From positions 1-64,000 of the forward strand of contig JAPDPQ010000006.1 of NCBI GenBank assembly GCA_034506395.1: a stretch of 64,000 nucleotides of DNA. Reading direction: 5' to 3'. Positions within the stretch are counted from its first letter, which is position 1, and every line of letters begins with the position of its first letter. The notes below the pieces were generated by a model, which was not told where the DNA came from, did no database searches, and saw only the letters and a list, made by a program, of their open reading frames with translations. Both the position numbers and the translations under genes were made by a program. Below, in pieces: positions 7,736 through 17,254 of the stretch. The DNA comes from a candidate division KSB1 bacterium (GTDB lineage Bacteria; Zhuqueibacterota; Zhuqueibacteria; Thermofontimicrobiales; Thermofontimicrobiaceae).

Positions 7736-9492
7736 GATTGGCCCTCCTCGGTTTCATCAGCTTTTTCTTTATGCTCTAATCTAAGTCCGATGTCTTCATC
7801 ATAAATATTTTTATCATCAGAAATGAGAACATAAGTTTGAAACGGCTTCACACGTTTCTTATCTAATTCATTTTCAAGACTGCTTTTTCCGAAATCATAA
7901 GGTCTTAATAGATCTGTTTTCTTGCTGACAAGATACTTGAAATTCAAATTAACTATATGCTGGCGCAATTCAGAATATGGCAAGTAGATGCCCTGTTCGG
8001 ATTTTTTCTTGCCCCGCCTTTTATCTTCTTTTGATATCTGTGCTGAAGAACTCAATAACTGATCAATGCGACTTTTGGAGATTACTGCCAAAGTGCAATA
8101 CATATCTTCTCGCGCCGATAAATTCCAAGGCACTTCATCAGCATAGAGCGTGGCGTCAAACAATTGTCCCAAAGCTCCTCGAGCTTCTATGTCGTCGGTA
8201 TGATATTTCATCTCATTACAAAAGGCAGTGGTAGCAGACCAATCGACAAATAGATTCTGCGGTGCTTTGTGTTTCAAGTATTCCCATGCAATACCAGCAT
8301 ATTCTCCACTTTTAATTCCCTCAAATTGACTTGGTGAATCTTTTTTATTATCAACGTAAGGGAAAGCCTGCCCCCATTCATCATCATTGATTAATGAATC
8401 AGTTCCCATGGGCCGAACAATAATTACTCGCCCATTCCCTCCCCATCTTGCCACACGCCCAACACGCTGGACAAGTGCATCGGCTGCTGCACATTCTGTG
8501 ATCAAAAGGTCACAGCTAATATCAAGACCAACTTCGCAGACTTGGGTTGAAATTATGATTCCAGATTTGGAATTTTCTTTGCCAAAACTATCAACAGCAA
8601 TTGTTTCTTTAGAATCACGATCTTTTGTCGCAAATCGTGAGTGAAGCAAAGTTATAAAATCATCTCGCTTTTGGAGACTAATAGCTAAATTTTGAGCGAC
8701 GTCTACACGATTGGCAATGATTAATATTTTTTTCCCTTTGTTCTCATTAAGAAGCTTAAGCAATTTTGCTGATGCAAAGCTATTCTCAATTAATCCCCAA
8801 TCCTGTAGTTCCCATTGAATGAATCTATCTGAAGTTGACTTTGAATTCGTTTCGGAATATTCTATTTTTTCAGGTCTGCCAAAATTTGAAAATAAATCAT
8901 CTTCTAAAGTCCTGGGCATGGTAGCTGTCATTACAATTGTTGGTATTCGACTTACATTAAGTATTTCTATCATAGCACGCATAAGTGAATGGGTGTATGG
9001 CGAGTATAAATGTGCCTCATCAAATACCACCATAGAATTAGCTATTGCACCAGCAGGAAGATCGAAATGCTTTCCTACCTGGGGTTTTGAACGCGCATAT
9101 CCATATAAAAATTGATCAAAAGTAGTAACGCATATATCTGCAAAGAAAAGAGGATCCAGCGAGCTTGTTCCATGTTCTATTCCAACAATAAGAGATCTTC
9201 CAATTAATTCTTTAATTCTATTTGCATATTTCTGAATCCTATCTTTGATTTGATTACACAACGCTCGGGTAGGCAAAACATAGATCAATCTTGGTGCAAT
9301 AATCCAATCATTTTTTATTGCTTGGACTAAATAAGGAATTATGACTGCTTCAGTTTTTCCATAACCGCAAGGCAATCTTAAAAATAAAAGCTTTTCTTTC
9401 TTCTCCTGCTGACTCAATATTTCAAAAACCAAAGATTGTTCTGAATAAGGCGAGAAATTACAAATAGAATGATAAATTTCATTAAAATTCAT
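7720..9492 (-). CDS. cas3': DEAH-box helicase Cas3'
   Basis: The 590-residue superfamily 2 helicase has Walker A CGYGKTE (42-48), DEAH at 158-161 (VVFDEAHLYS), motif III TAT (189-191) and motif VI QRVGRVAR (342-349). It lacks an HD domain, which the next gene supplies. In type I interference it is recruited by Cascade to unwind target DNA. GGAG precedes the ATG at 9492 by six bases. This is the first gene of the operon, so the operon promoter should lie in 9493-9789. Confidence 0.94.
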   Translation of the reverse strand: MNFNEIYHSICNFSPYSEQSLVFEILSQQEKKEKLLFLRLPCGYGKTEAVIIPYLVQAIKNDWIIAPRLIYVLPTRALCNQIKDRIQKYANRIKELIGRSLIVGIEHGTSSLDPLFFADICVTTFDQFLYGYARSKPQVGKHFDLPAGAIANSMVVFDEAHLYSPYTHSLMRAMIEILNVSRIPTIVMTATMPRTLEDDLFSNFGRPEKIEYSETNSKSTSDRFIQWELQDWGLIENSFASAKLLKLLNENKGKKILIIANRVDVAQNLAISLQKRDDFITLLHSRFATKDRDSKETIAVDSFGKENSKSGIIISTQVCEVGLDISCDLLITECAAADALVQRVGRVARWGGNGRVIIVRPMGTDSLINDDEWGQAFPYVDNKKDSPSQFEGIKSGEYAGIAWEYLKHKAPQNLFVDWSATTAFCNEMKYHTDDIEARGALGQLFDATLYADEVPWNLSAREDMYCTLAVISKSRIDQLLSSSAQISKEDKRRGKKKSEQGIYLPYSELRQHIVNLNFKYLVSKKTDLLRPYDFGKSSLENELDKKRVKPFQTYVLISDDKNIYDEDIGLRLEHKEKADETEEGQSCLIL

Positions 9493-9789
9493 ATTAATTC
9501 TCCATTAAATAGAGATGATTTAATTTTTTAAGTAACACACTATCTATAAATAGCTCAGCTTTTTTTAATATAAATCATTAATCTTAGCAACAAACACCAA
9601 GCCCCAGAGGCATGACAGAGAAATTTTGACCTGAAAATACTAGAAATTCTTTGGAAGCTGTTCGGATGTTATCAGATTGATAATAAATATATCTTAAATT
9701 AGCCTCTTACTCATCTTAACATTTTCATTTTTAAAGATAAAATAAACCTGAACGATAAACAAGCATTTTAAACTTTTATCCTCAAGAGC
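9493..9789. other. Intergenic region upstream of the cas operon
   Basis: An AT-rich 297-bp stretch between the first cas gene and the end of the WYL regulator gene, both on the minus strand. The cas operon promoter and any operator for the WYL protein should lie here. No convincing promoter boxes, inverted repeats or RNA gene were recognised. Confidence 0.4.
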
Positions 9790-10752
9790 TCAATACAACC
9801 CCATCATCTTCTCTATCTCCCTTTTTATCGACGTCCTCAAAACCTCTGGCGCAATCACCTCCACCTCAGCCCCGAATTGCAACACCCAATGGAGCACATT
9901 TTGCAAGCCTTGGACATCCATCTCCATCATCAAACCGCCATCCTCCAGCTCAGTGAGCTTTTGGGTGTTATGCCAGCGCCGCTCGCGGATCCAGCGCGCC
10001 TGGTAAGGGGTGAATTTCAGAACCACATGATAAATTTCTCCCCCGCAAATCAGATTGAAGCTATGCTGCAAGAGCTTTTCAATCGAGAAATCCCTAGGAC
10101 GTCGAAAATGCAGTTGAGTAGGTTCGATCTGAATGATGCGGCTCAAGGCAAATATCCGCACATCGCCCCGCAAATGACAATAGCCAATCAGATACCAATT
10201 GGCATAGTGATTGTGCAGTAGATACGGGTCGACCAGTCGCTTAGTCTGCTCACCGCTATGATAGGCGTGATAGGCAATATTTACCCTCTGTTCGTTCAGG
10301 ATCGCCTGTTGGAGCAGCTCAAAATACTCGCGTTCAATCTTGGAGCTAGGCAGCGGTTCAAATGAAACAAAGTCAGCATCTTGTTCAACATCCTCCCGAT
10401 CTGGGATAAAGGACAGGATTTGCTGAATGGCAGTTTTAATGTCTTCGTAATAAGGAGTGTTTTCATATTGTGTCAAAAAGCGCTTATGAATGATCAATGA
10501 AATGATTTGTTTTTCGCTCAGTTGCAGGGCTGGAAAGAAATAGTTGGGCTTGGCATAATAATAGCCATTCCTTCGTGCATCAAACTCGATAGGCGCTTGG
10601 ATCATGTCGCGCATGTATTGGATATCGCGCGCAATGGTCTTGGGGCTCACCTCGATTTCGCGAGCCAAGGAAGTGCAATTCGGATATTTGTTCTCCCGTA
10701 TCCGCTGATCGATGATCATAAGCCGATGAATTACTGGGCGAGAATATTTCAT
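9790..10752 (-). CDS. WYL-domain transcriptional regulator
   Basis: A 320-residue regulator with an N-terminal winged helix-turn-helix (about 1-65, with LAREIEVSPKTIARDIQYM as the recognition part) and a central WYL domain. The domain is recognisable from NIAYHAYHSGEQTKRLVDPY, then NWYLIGYCHLRGDVRIFALSRI. The C-terminal part (about 225-315) is the usual WYL extension. WYL domains bind small ligands or nucleic acid and often control CRISPR-Cas and other defence loci. Here the gene lies directly upstream of cas3' in the same orientation, so control of the cas operon is a reasonable inference. The ligand is unknown. Confidence 0.88.
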   Translation of the reverse strand: MKYSRPVIHRLMIIDQRIRENKYPNCTSLAREIEVSPKTIARDIQYMRDMIQAPIEFDARRNGYYYAKPNYFFPALQLSEKQIISLIIHKRFLTQYENTPYYEDIKTAIQQILSFIPDREDVEQDADFVSFEPLPSSKIEREYFELLQQAILNEQRVNIAYHAYHSGEQTKRLVDPYLLHNHYANWYLIGYCHLRGDVRIFALSRIIQIEPTQLHFRRPRDFSIEKLLQHSFNLICGGEIYHVVLKFTPYQARWIRERRWHNTQKLTELEDGGLMMEMDVQGLQNVLHWVLQFGAEVEVIAPEVLRTSIKREIEKMMGLY

Positions 10753-11419
10753 GCTAAAGCTCCCTTCTTTTAGGGCCCTTGATTTCTACATAGTGAATAA
10801 ATGTTGAACAAATATCCGGTGCTGCTACGCATGCATGAGTCGCATTGATTCTGATAAATCGGACGCGATAAGATACCTTCATTCCAAAGCACGTCGTCAA
10901 AATTATAAATCGATTCTGTTTTTTAGAACAATGAGAGAGAACAGATTTTCATTCCTGCTAAATAGAAGATAGCGATCGTTGCGAGGATCCACCAGTGGTC
11001 GGAGAAGGGACAATTTGCGATAGTCGGATGAGTTTCAAAATTCCTCGCTTCGATTTCAATAGGATGATTCTTAAGCGTGCGGAATTTTAAAATTGTACCT
11101 AAAATATAGCAACGAGGATCGGACATTGATAGACCTAGGATCAACTTTTTTTGCAAAATGTGATATTTTAAAAATATTGCCTTCGATTTAAATATGAAAG
11201 CACAACTATTATTTTGACGATTGGAGAAATTTTAGCGAGATAAAATTTATCACAAATTAACATAAAATTCAAGATTTTTTTGTAACCATTAATTGAACTC
11301 AGTTCAGCACCGCGAATCCCAATCATCCCATCGTCAAGTTAACGGATTTGTCTCGAATTCTGATGGTCGAGAAAGGGAACCTATGGTTAGCTCAACCATT
11401 GTGCTGTCTGGGGAACTCA
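10753..11419. other. Intergenic region, no supported gene
   Basis: About 670 bp between the WYL regulator and the kinase-fold gene. A 77-codon minus-strand frame (10923-11156) ends in a possible membrane segment (WWILATIAIFYLAGMKI), but it has no clear ribosome-binding site or recognisable relatives and is not called. No RNA gene or repeat was recognised. Confidence 0.35.
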
Positions 11420-12337
11420 TCAGCGCTTAATCCTGCCTGGGAGAATAAATTCATAGCGCTGATGCAGCACTCTAGTCTTGATCCAGCGGTCAATTCGACG
11501 AAAACTGAGAAACAGTGTCCAGATGAGTCGATCTTCCCGATAATATTTATTGACCTCTTGCTCGCTCAACGGTTTGAGATCGTCGGTAAGCCTCTGGTTA
11601 ATGATCTCCAGCACCATCGGGATCAATTGTGGTCGCCCCTCTTTAAATAAATTTGCGGTGAGATCGAGATAAACCAGACGCTGATCGTAATAGCGGGTCA
11701 TGACGTCGTCCAGAAAGAACAAGCGGAGGATCCAGCGGAGAAAGCCTGGGGCACTGCGCAATAATGGTTCAGGATCCATTTGTTCAACTCCATTTTTGCG
11801 AAACAGTGGGGTGCTGGTGTCGATGAAATAGAGCCGGTCCTCGTGCCATACCCAGTTGGATAATTGACCATCCAGCGAGAGCTCAATGGTTGGCCGATTG
11901 TGGCGATTGAACTGCCAAACCTTCTCGATTTCAGTCACCACGCGCTCAATCAATGGAGCAATTTGGGAGGGCTCGAGCTGGTGGATCAGACGGTGGACGA
12001 AGCTTTCGGTGGGGAACTGTTGTTGAGCGATGTAAAGCGAGATGATTGGCCGCTGCGAGGCAACAATGATCGCCTCGTCCTCTGGCAAGCTTAAGCCCGC
12101 TTGTCTCAGGCTGTCGCAATATTCCCGATATAATCGGGCGTAGCGATTCGCAGCTTCATTGGAACGGAACAGTGGCATTCGTTTATAAGCCACGCTGGTG
12201 TCGTCTTTGATTTGAAAAATCGTAGAAATTTCCCCATAGCCCAAAATTTTGGCCGGGATCGGCGAGCCAGCGAGATTTTGTGGATCGAGTTGGGATTCGA
12301 ATTGAGCGAGCAAGTTCATATCAATTTTCATAGCCAT
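11420..12337 (-). CDS. Kinase-fold (APH-like) protein of unknown substrate, possibly DUF6206
   Basis: A 305-residue protein, start at 12337 because ACAGGAG lies seven bases upstream; the frame is open further but without a better signal. It shows features of the aminoglycoside phosphotransferase/choline-kinase fold. These are a glycine-containing loop then a lysine (LGYGEISTIF ... VAYKRMPLF), a catalytic-loop-like SLDGQLSNWVW, and a metal-binding-like YFIDTSTPLF. The catalytic loop has Asp and Asn at the expected spacing but lacks the usual HGD histidine. It resembles what is annotated as DUF6206 (recalled, not searched). A class III aminotransferase gene lies upstream on the same strand, 221 bp away, so the two may work on one small molecule. 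Function is unproven. Confidence 0.65.
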   Translation of the reverse strand: MAMKIDMNLLAQFESQLDPQNLAGSPIPAKILGYGEISTIFQIKDDTSVAYKRMPLFRSNEAANRYARLYREYCDSLRQAGLSLPEDEAIIVASQRPIISLYIAQQQFPTESFVHRLIHQLEPSQIAPLIERVVTEIEKVWQFNRHNRPTIELSLDGQLSNWVWHEDRLYFIDTSTPLFRKNGVEQMDPEPLLRSAPGFLRWILRLFFLDDVMTRYYDQRLVYLDLTANLFKEGRPQLIPMVLEIINQRLTDDLKPLSEQEVNKYYREDRLIWTLFLSFRRIDRWIKTRVLHQRYEFILPGRIKR

Positions 12338-12558
12338 GACTCCTGTAAAAATCTCGATAACTGCAGAGCAAATGAAGAGCTCATAAATTGAAGGAAGACG
12401 ATTTGCACGCAACACCTTCGAATCAGGTATTGAAATCAAGAAATTGAAGACCACGGCCCAATCCCATGCGAATGCTCGAAACTCTTGCATGGGAGGATTT
12501 TTCTATTCCGTTTTGCGAAATTCCAAAGCCTCTGTCTGCCATACATTATCGGGCTTCA

Positions 12559-13863
12559 TCAGAACAATTTTTCAATTTTTCTTTTCAATCGAACAACTGG
12601 TTTCAAGCGCCGCGCTGCGGAAAGCGCATGGTCCAATTGATTCATGACCCAATCGACCTGTTCGAAGCTGATGTCCAGCGGCGGGAGCATTTGGCAAACA
12701 GATGTATCGTTGTTGGCATACACTAAAAGCAGATCGTTATCGTAGGCGGTTTTGGTGAGGATTGGGCCAGAGAGCTCTTCGCTGAGCTTCAGCCCCATCA
12801 TCAGGCCGAGCTGGCGCAATCCCAGCAAAAAGCGGCTATGCTTTTTTCGTAATGCTTCGATGCCAGAAGCGAAATGGCGTGCCAGGTTATTGACATGTTC
12901 GAGGAATGAAGGCGCGGACGAGATTTCCAGCACCTTTTTGGCGATGACGCATCCGATCTCCGCGCCACCGAATGTGGAGATATGGATAAAGGGATCGGGA
13001 TGAAACACCGCCTCGAGGGGCTGGCGCAGGATGGTAGCGCTGATCGGATATAATCCGCCAGAGAGGCCCTTGCCGAGCACGACAATGTCTGGGATGATAT
13101 CGTAATGCTGGAACGCCCAGAGCTTTCCGGTGCGTCCCAAGCCAGTCTGGACTTCGTCAAGAATGAGGAGGACGTTGTTCCGATCGCAGAGCTGTCGCAC
13201 GGCCTGGAGATATTCAGCAGACGGGACGACAATCCCCATGGTTGCTGGAACGGTTTCGAGGATCACAGCGGCGGTATCGCCGTCGATGGCATCCGCTAGG
13301 GGTTCGATTTGGCCAAATGGCACCTGAAGGAAGCCTGGGGCAGGTGGTCCAAAGGGAAGTCGATATTTAGGATCCCCAGCGGCCAGCGCCAGCCCAGTAT
13401 GGCCATGGTAGCCACCTTGAGCGGAAATGATCTTTGTCCTTTTCGTAAAGGCTCGTGCCACCTTAAAAGCGAGATCGATCGCTTCGCCGCCGCCCACGCC
13501 AAATACCGTGTAGTTCAAGTCCCCAGGCATCAATTGGGCAAGGTAAGCAGCCAACTCGGCCCGCGCAGCGCTCATTAAATGATGATTACCTATGTCATAC
13601 TCATCCAGGGTCCGACGCAGCAATTCAATCAGCACTGGATGGCGATGCCCCAAATTAAACACCCCTCCGTTGCAATGAAGGTTGAACAGGCGCTTATTGC
13701 CGTCATAATCCCATAAATAAGGCCCCTCGCGCCGGCCCATGACAAAATCCATCCCATATTTTTTGAAAAATGCAGCCTTGCCCCAGGAAACATGATCCCG
13801 AAATGTAGCGATAATTCGCTGCTTCTCGGTGGATGGCTTACTTTTTGAAAATGACAACTTCAT
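12559..13863 (-). CDS. Class III (PLP-dependent) aminotransferase
   Basis: A 434-residue fold-type I PLP enzyme of the acetylornithine/ornithine/GABA aminotransferase family. Visible motifs are GVGGGEAIDLAFKVAR (PLP phosphate site), YHGHTG, DEVQTGLGRTG (cofactor Asp) and GKGLSGGLYP, with the Schiff-base lysine near residue 264. AAGGAG sits shortly before the ATG at 13863, which is preferred over the in-frame ATG at 13896. Substrate cannot be told from sequence. It is not next to arginine or polyamine genes but near a kinase-fold gene. The N-terminal region is long for acetylornithine aminotransferase, favouring a generic omega-aminotransferase or aminomutase-like enzyme. Confidence 0.88.
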   Translation of the reverse strand: MKLSFSKSKPSTEKQRIIATFRDHVSWGKAAFFKKYGMDFVMGRREGPYLWDYDGNKRLFNLHCNGGVFNLGHRHPVLIELLRRTLDEYDIGNHHLMSAARAELAAYLAQLMPGDLNYTVFGVGGGEAIDLAFKVARAFTKRTKIISAQGGYHGHTGLALAAGDPKYRLPFGPPAPGFLQVPFGQIEPLADAIDGDTAAVILETVPATMGIVVPSAEYLQAVRQLCDRNNVLLILDEVQTGLGRTGKLWAFQHYDIIPDIVVLGKGLSGGLYPISATILRQPLEAVFHPDPFIHISTFGGAEIGCVIAKKVLEISSAPSFLEHVNNLARHFASGIEALRKKHSRFLLGLRQLGLMMGLKLSEELSGPILTKTAYDNDLLLVYANNDTSVCQMLPPLDISFEQVDWVMNQLDHALSAARRLKPVVRLKRKIEKLF

Positions 13864-14129
13864 GAATCGCTCCTTAACTGAATTGCTTATCGACATTGCT
13901 ATCCAAAAGAACCCTTTTTCTCGTTTCGGTTATGAGACAAAAGCTATCGCTGCATGACAATTGTTCCGGTATGGCTTACCATGTTGGCGATAGCAATTGA
14001 TCGATGAGGATTATTCGGCTTCCAATTCATCAGAACCAAATAATGAAAGTCTCTAAGGTGGATAAGCATAAATTTAATTTGTCATGCTGAAAAAATGGTC
14101 GCAAGTCAAGTTAAATTGCATTTCTCCTT

Positions 14130-16610
14130 TTATCCCAGTTCCATCAATTCGAACAGGGTAACGAAACGAAAGGCCGATTGGAACTCCCTTTTATTCGTAG
14201 CTCGAGCCGCATGGAAAGTGATAGTGCGCGTCTGATTGGGATAGAGGTCGAAAAAGTTATCGCTGAATTGCCCTGGAACGCCAGGGGATTCGAGGATAAC
14301 TGAACGGGCCAGATTAGTTGAGCTGATCTCAATCGAAAATTGGCGATCGCTGCCGGCGATCCGAAAACGGATCATGGGTTTTATCAGCTTTAGATTTTTA
14401 GGCCAATCGAAATAAAAAGCGTTTTCCGATAAGAGCGTCTGTTCCTCATTAAATAAGCTGGCATGAATGAAAGCGCTTTGGAGATCAATCTCAGATGGGA
14501 TATCGGACTTCGAGATCGAATAACAAATTGCGCTAGCATGAGGCTGAATCTGAAAAGTTTTGCGCTGCGTGAAAATCTTGGTCCCGTCAAAGTCGAGTAA
14601 TGTGACGGAAAAATTGGCATCAATGGGCTGGTGGAGATCGGAGATGACATAAAAATTGTAAGCTCCATTTTCGAATACTGGAGAGACCAAAACAGGTGAA
14701 TAGAACCTCCTCGCATAGTAATGGAGCGCCTTCCAGCGACCATAATAATCGATCGACGACCAACTGGCGACCGGCCAGCAGTCGTTGAGCTGCCAGTAGA
14801 GGCCTCCCATACAACGAGGCCGAATTCGGCGAAAATGCTCAGCACCGATCTTAATCCCTTCAGCCTGGAGAATCTGGCTCAGCCAGACGAAATGATCGAA
14901 ATCGTTGGGAACGACAAAATATTGCTCCATGTAGCGCTTGATCAACTTGTTGCCTTCGGGATGCTTCTGATGGGTAATCATCACCGGGGAGGAAATATCA
15001 TGATCTTCGGGAGTGGTAAATTGAGCGATGGTCTCTGGTTCAGGGAAGCTCTGGAAACCGTACTCGCTAATGAACCGCGGCAGATGCTGGAGATAGCGTT
15101 CAAAAGGCTCCTGTTTATGCCAGACACCCCAGTAATGCGTATCGCCAGCCTTGGGATCATTCGGATCGAAGATGGCATCGGCATCGCTGGCTGGAGAGGA
15201 TGGCCAATAACTTCGCGATGGATCCTCAAGGCGACAGACTTCGGGAAGCACGCCATGAAATAGCTTGAGATAATCCTCCCATAAGTTTGCCGAATATTTT
15301 TCCTGCCAACCCCAATCATGCCAACCCATTTCGATCTCATTATTGCCGCACCACAGCGCCAGGCTCGGGTGATGGCGCAAACGCCGCACTTGATAGCTGG
15401 CTTCCTCTCTGACTGAGTTCAGAAATTTTTCATCACCTGGATACAATGCACAAGAGAACATAAAGTCTTGCCAAATCAAAATGCCGAGTTCATCGCACAG
15501 GTCGTAAAACAGATCGGCCTCATAGATACCGCCGCCCCAGACTCGGAGCATGTTCATATTCGCCTGAGCTGCGCTGGTAAGCAATTGGCGATATTTATCG
15601 GCTGATACTCGCGGGACAAGGCTATCGGCTGGAATCCAATCCGCACCTTTGACGTAAATTGGCACTTGATTGACAACAAAGGTAAAGCTCTCTCCCCAGT
15701 GATCCGTCTCTCTGCGCAACTCCAATTGCTGCAAGCCAATGCGCTTGGTATGCTGATCAGCAATTTCATGGCTATTGACAAGTTCGGTGCGAAATGTGTA
15801 CAGCGCTTGCGCGCCGTATCCGTTAGGCCACCAGAGTTGAGGACGATCAATCTCCAATCGCTGCGCCAATTGGTTTGTCCCTATAGCGAGTTGTACCGCA
15901 AAGTGTTTTGAAATATCATGCTCATCATCCGAAATCCTAACGATGGCGGACTGGTTTAGGTCCGAGATCACCTGAGTGGTGATTTCCAATAGAGCTTTGC
16001 TTTCATTCAGCTCCAAGATTGCAATGCGCTGATCCATGATCTTGGCATGATCCCATCCCACCAATTTCACTGGCTGCCAGATGCCACAAGTAACCAATCT
16101 AGGTCCCCAATCCCAGCCAAAATGATAGGGTGCCTTGCGGACATATGGGCTGGTGGCTCTTTTGGGCTCGTTCGCTGCGGGCAAAGGGACTTCCATTTTT
16201 TCGATTTCGTGCGACAACCGCTGAATTGGCGAACGGAAGTGCACGAGCAACACATTGTGTTTTGGTTTGAGGATGGATTTCACCTCAGTCGACCAAGGTC
16301 GATACATGTTATCTGCCTTTATAATGAGCTGACCGTTGAGTTGAACCTCGGCATAAGTATCTAAACCTTGAAAAATAAGTTGTAGATGTCGCCGAACGAG
16401 AAATTCTGACGGCACATCAAAGACGAGCTGATACTCCCAGTCCTGATCCTCAATCCATTGCACTTTCGATTCGTTGTCACGAAAAAACGGATCTTCGATT
16501 AGCTGAAGATGAAGTAGATCCAGATGAATGCAGCCGGGCACCGTGGCGGGTAACCATTGCGTTTGACCAACCTGACGGAATTCCCAGCCATTCGATAGTT
16601 CAAAATCCAC
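14130..16610 (-). CDS. Glycoside hydrolase family 2 beta-mannosidase
   Basis: The 826-residue protein begins like GH2 beta-mannosidases (GWEFRQVG, then TVPGCIHLDLLH) with the jelly-roll sugar-binding domain (about 1-180), an Ig-like domain, and the TIM barrel. The acid/base glutamate is in GNNEIEMGW (about 426) and the nucleophile in SEYGFQSFPEP (about 514). Size matches the family (800-900 residues). No signal peptide is visible, so it is probably cytoplasmic and releases mannose from short mannosides taken up by the cell. It stands alone, with 230-640 bp gaps on either side. Confidence 0.92.
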   Translation of the reverse strand: MDFELSNGWEFRQVGQTQWLPATVPGCIHLDLLHLQLIEDPFFRDNESKVQWIEDQDWEYQLVFDVPSEFLVRRHLQLIFQGLDTYAEVQLNGQLIIKADNMYRPWSTEVKSILKPKHNVLLVHFRSPIQRLSHEIEKMEVPLPAANEPKRATSPYVRKAPYHFGWDWGPRLVTCGIWQPVKLVGWDHAKIMDQRIAILELNESKALLEITTQVISDLNQSAIVRISDDEHDISKHFAVQLAIGTNQLAQRLEIDRPQLWWPNGYGAQALYTFRTELVNSHEIADQHTKRIGLQQLELRRETDHWGESFTFVVNQVPIYVKGADWIPADSLVPRVSADKYRQLLTSAAQANMNMLRVWGGGIYEADLFYDLCDELGILIWQDFMFSCALYPGDEKFLNSVREEASYQVRRLRHHPSLALWCGNNEIEMGWHDWGWQEKYSANLWEDYLKLFHGVLPEVCRLEDPSRSYWPSSPASDADAIFDPNDPKAGDTHYWGVWHKQEPFERYLQHLPRFISEYGFQSFPEPETIAQFTTPEDHDISSPVMITHQKHPEGNKLIKRYMEQYFVVPNDFDHFVWLSQILQAEGIKIGAEHFRRIRPRCMGGLYWQLNDCWPVASWSSIDYYGRWKALHYYARRFYSPVLVSPVFENGAYNFYVISDLHQPIDANFSVTLLDFDGTKIFTQRKTFQIQPHASAICYSISKSDIPSEIDLQSAFIHASLFNEEQTLLSENAFYFDWPKNLKLIKPMIRFRIAGSDRQFSIEISSTNLARSVILESPGVPGQFSDNFFDLYPNQTRTITFHAARATNKREFQSAFRFVTLFELMELG

Positions 16611-17254
16611 AGGAATCTCCTCGGTTCAGGGTGATAACAGTTTTCAATATCTGGTGAAACAAAAAAGACCTCTAGGTTGATATAACTGGCATTGCGCCCA
16701 AATGCACAAGAGTAATTGTTAGAGGTACCAGATGCAATGCTTTTCTCGGAAATAAACTTCCTATTATTTCATGTATTCAGAGTCTTTTTCCGTTTTCATT
16801 TTAAAAATTTATGATAGTAGAAATGACCTATTGCAGCAGGAAAATCATTGAATTGATAAAAAAGGATCGCTGGATCTATTTGGACAAGAAGTATTCTCAG
16901 GCGCAAAAAATTCACGACGACACGATAGGTGCAGCTCGAATCTTGCAGATTGCAATAGGTATTTGATTCTGCCTGATAGAAATCAATGGGTCCAGCGAGG
17001 AGTAGAGAGAAAAGAAGCAGCAATTGTCGTAACTTATTGGACATTTCAAACCCGAGAAGCATGATCTCCTTTCGTTTTGGTGATTGCGGAATCGAGCCTG
17101 AAACTTCGAAACCGCAGTTGATCAGAACGCATCCATGAACTCTACATCTCAGAATCCCAACCTGAACTTTAAATGGGGCAGAGATACAGGAATGATCTCA
17201 TTTTTCGATTGATCACGATTTTTTATTGCGCACAAAAATATTTTGGGATAAAAT
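16611..17254. other. Intergenic region with one doubtful small gene
   Basis: About 640 bp between the beta-mannosidase and the VOC gene. It holds the short minus-strand frame listed separately (16796-17062). Otherwise no repeat, RNA gene or terminator was recognised. Confidence 0.35.
16796..17062 (-). CDS. Possible small exported or membrane peptide
   Basis: An 88-codon frame with AAAGGAG three bases before the ATG at 17062 and a second ATG at 17044. The N-terminus (NKLRQLLLLFSLLLAGPIDF) looks like a signal peptide or membrane anchor. It is followed by two cysteines (CNLQDSSC) and a hydrophobic stretch. I do not recognise it. Support comes only from the ribosome-binding site and the leader-like start, and it could be a chance frame. 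Confidence 0.3.
   Translation of the reverse strand: MLLGFEMSNKLRQLLLLFSLLLAGPIDFYQAESNTYCNLQDSSCTYRVVVNFLRLRILLVQIDPAILFYQFNDFPAAIGHFYYHKFLK

Noticed and set aside
300-9492. Type III CRISPR interpretation because of several RAMP proteins
   Set aside because: No Cas10 is present; cas3', cas3'', cas5, cas7 and a large subunit make a type I system.
10923-11156. 77-codon minus-strand frame with a possible membrane segment
   Set aside because: No ribosome-binding site, no recognisable relatives, and codon use unlike the neighbours.
12440-12510. Hairpin CCCATGC/GCATGGG between the aminotransferase and kinase-fold genes as a terminator
   Set aside because: Seven-bp arms, long loop and no T tract on the transcribed strand.
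13943-13994. 8-bp inverted repeat GCTATCGC/GCGATAGC upstream of the aminotransferase gene
   Set aside because: Short arms with a 36-nt loop in AT-rich sequence; could be chance, and no other operator-like feature supports it.
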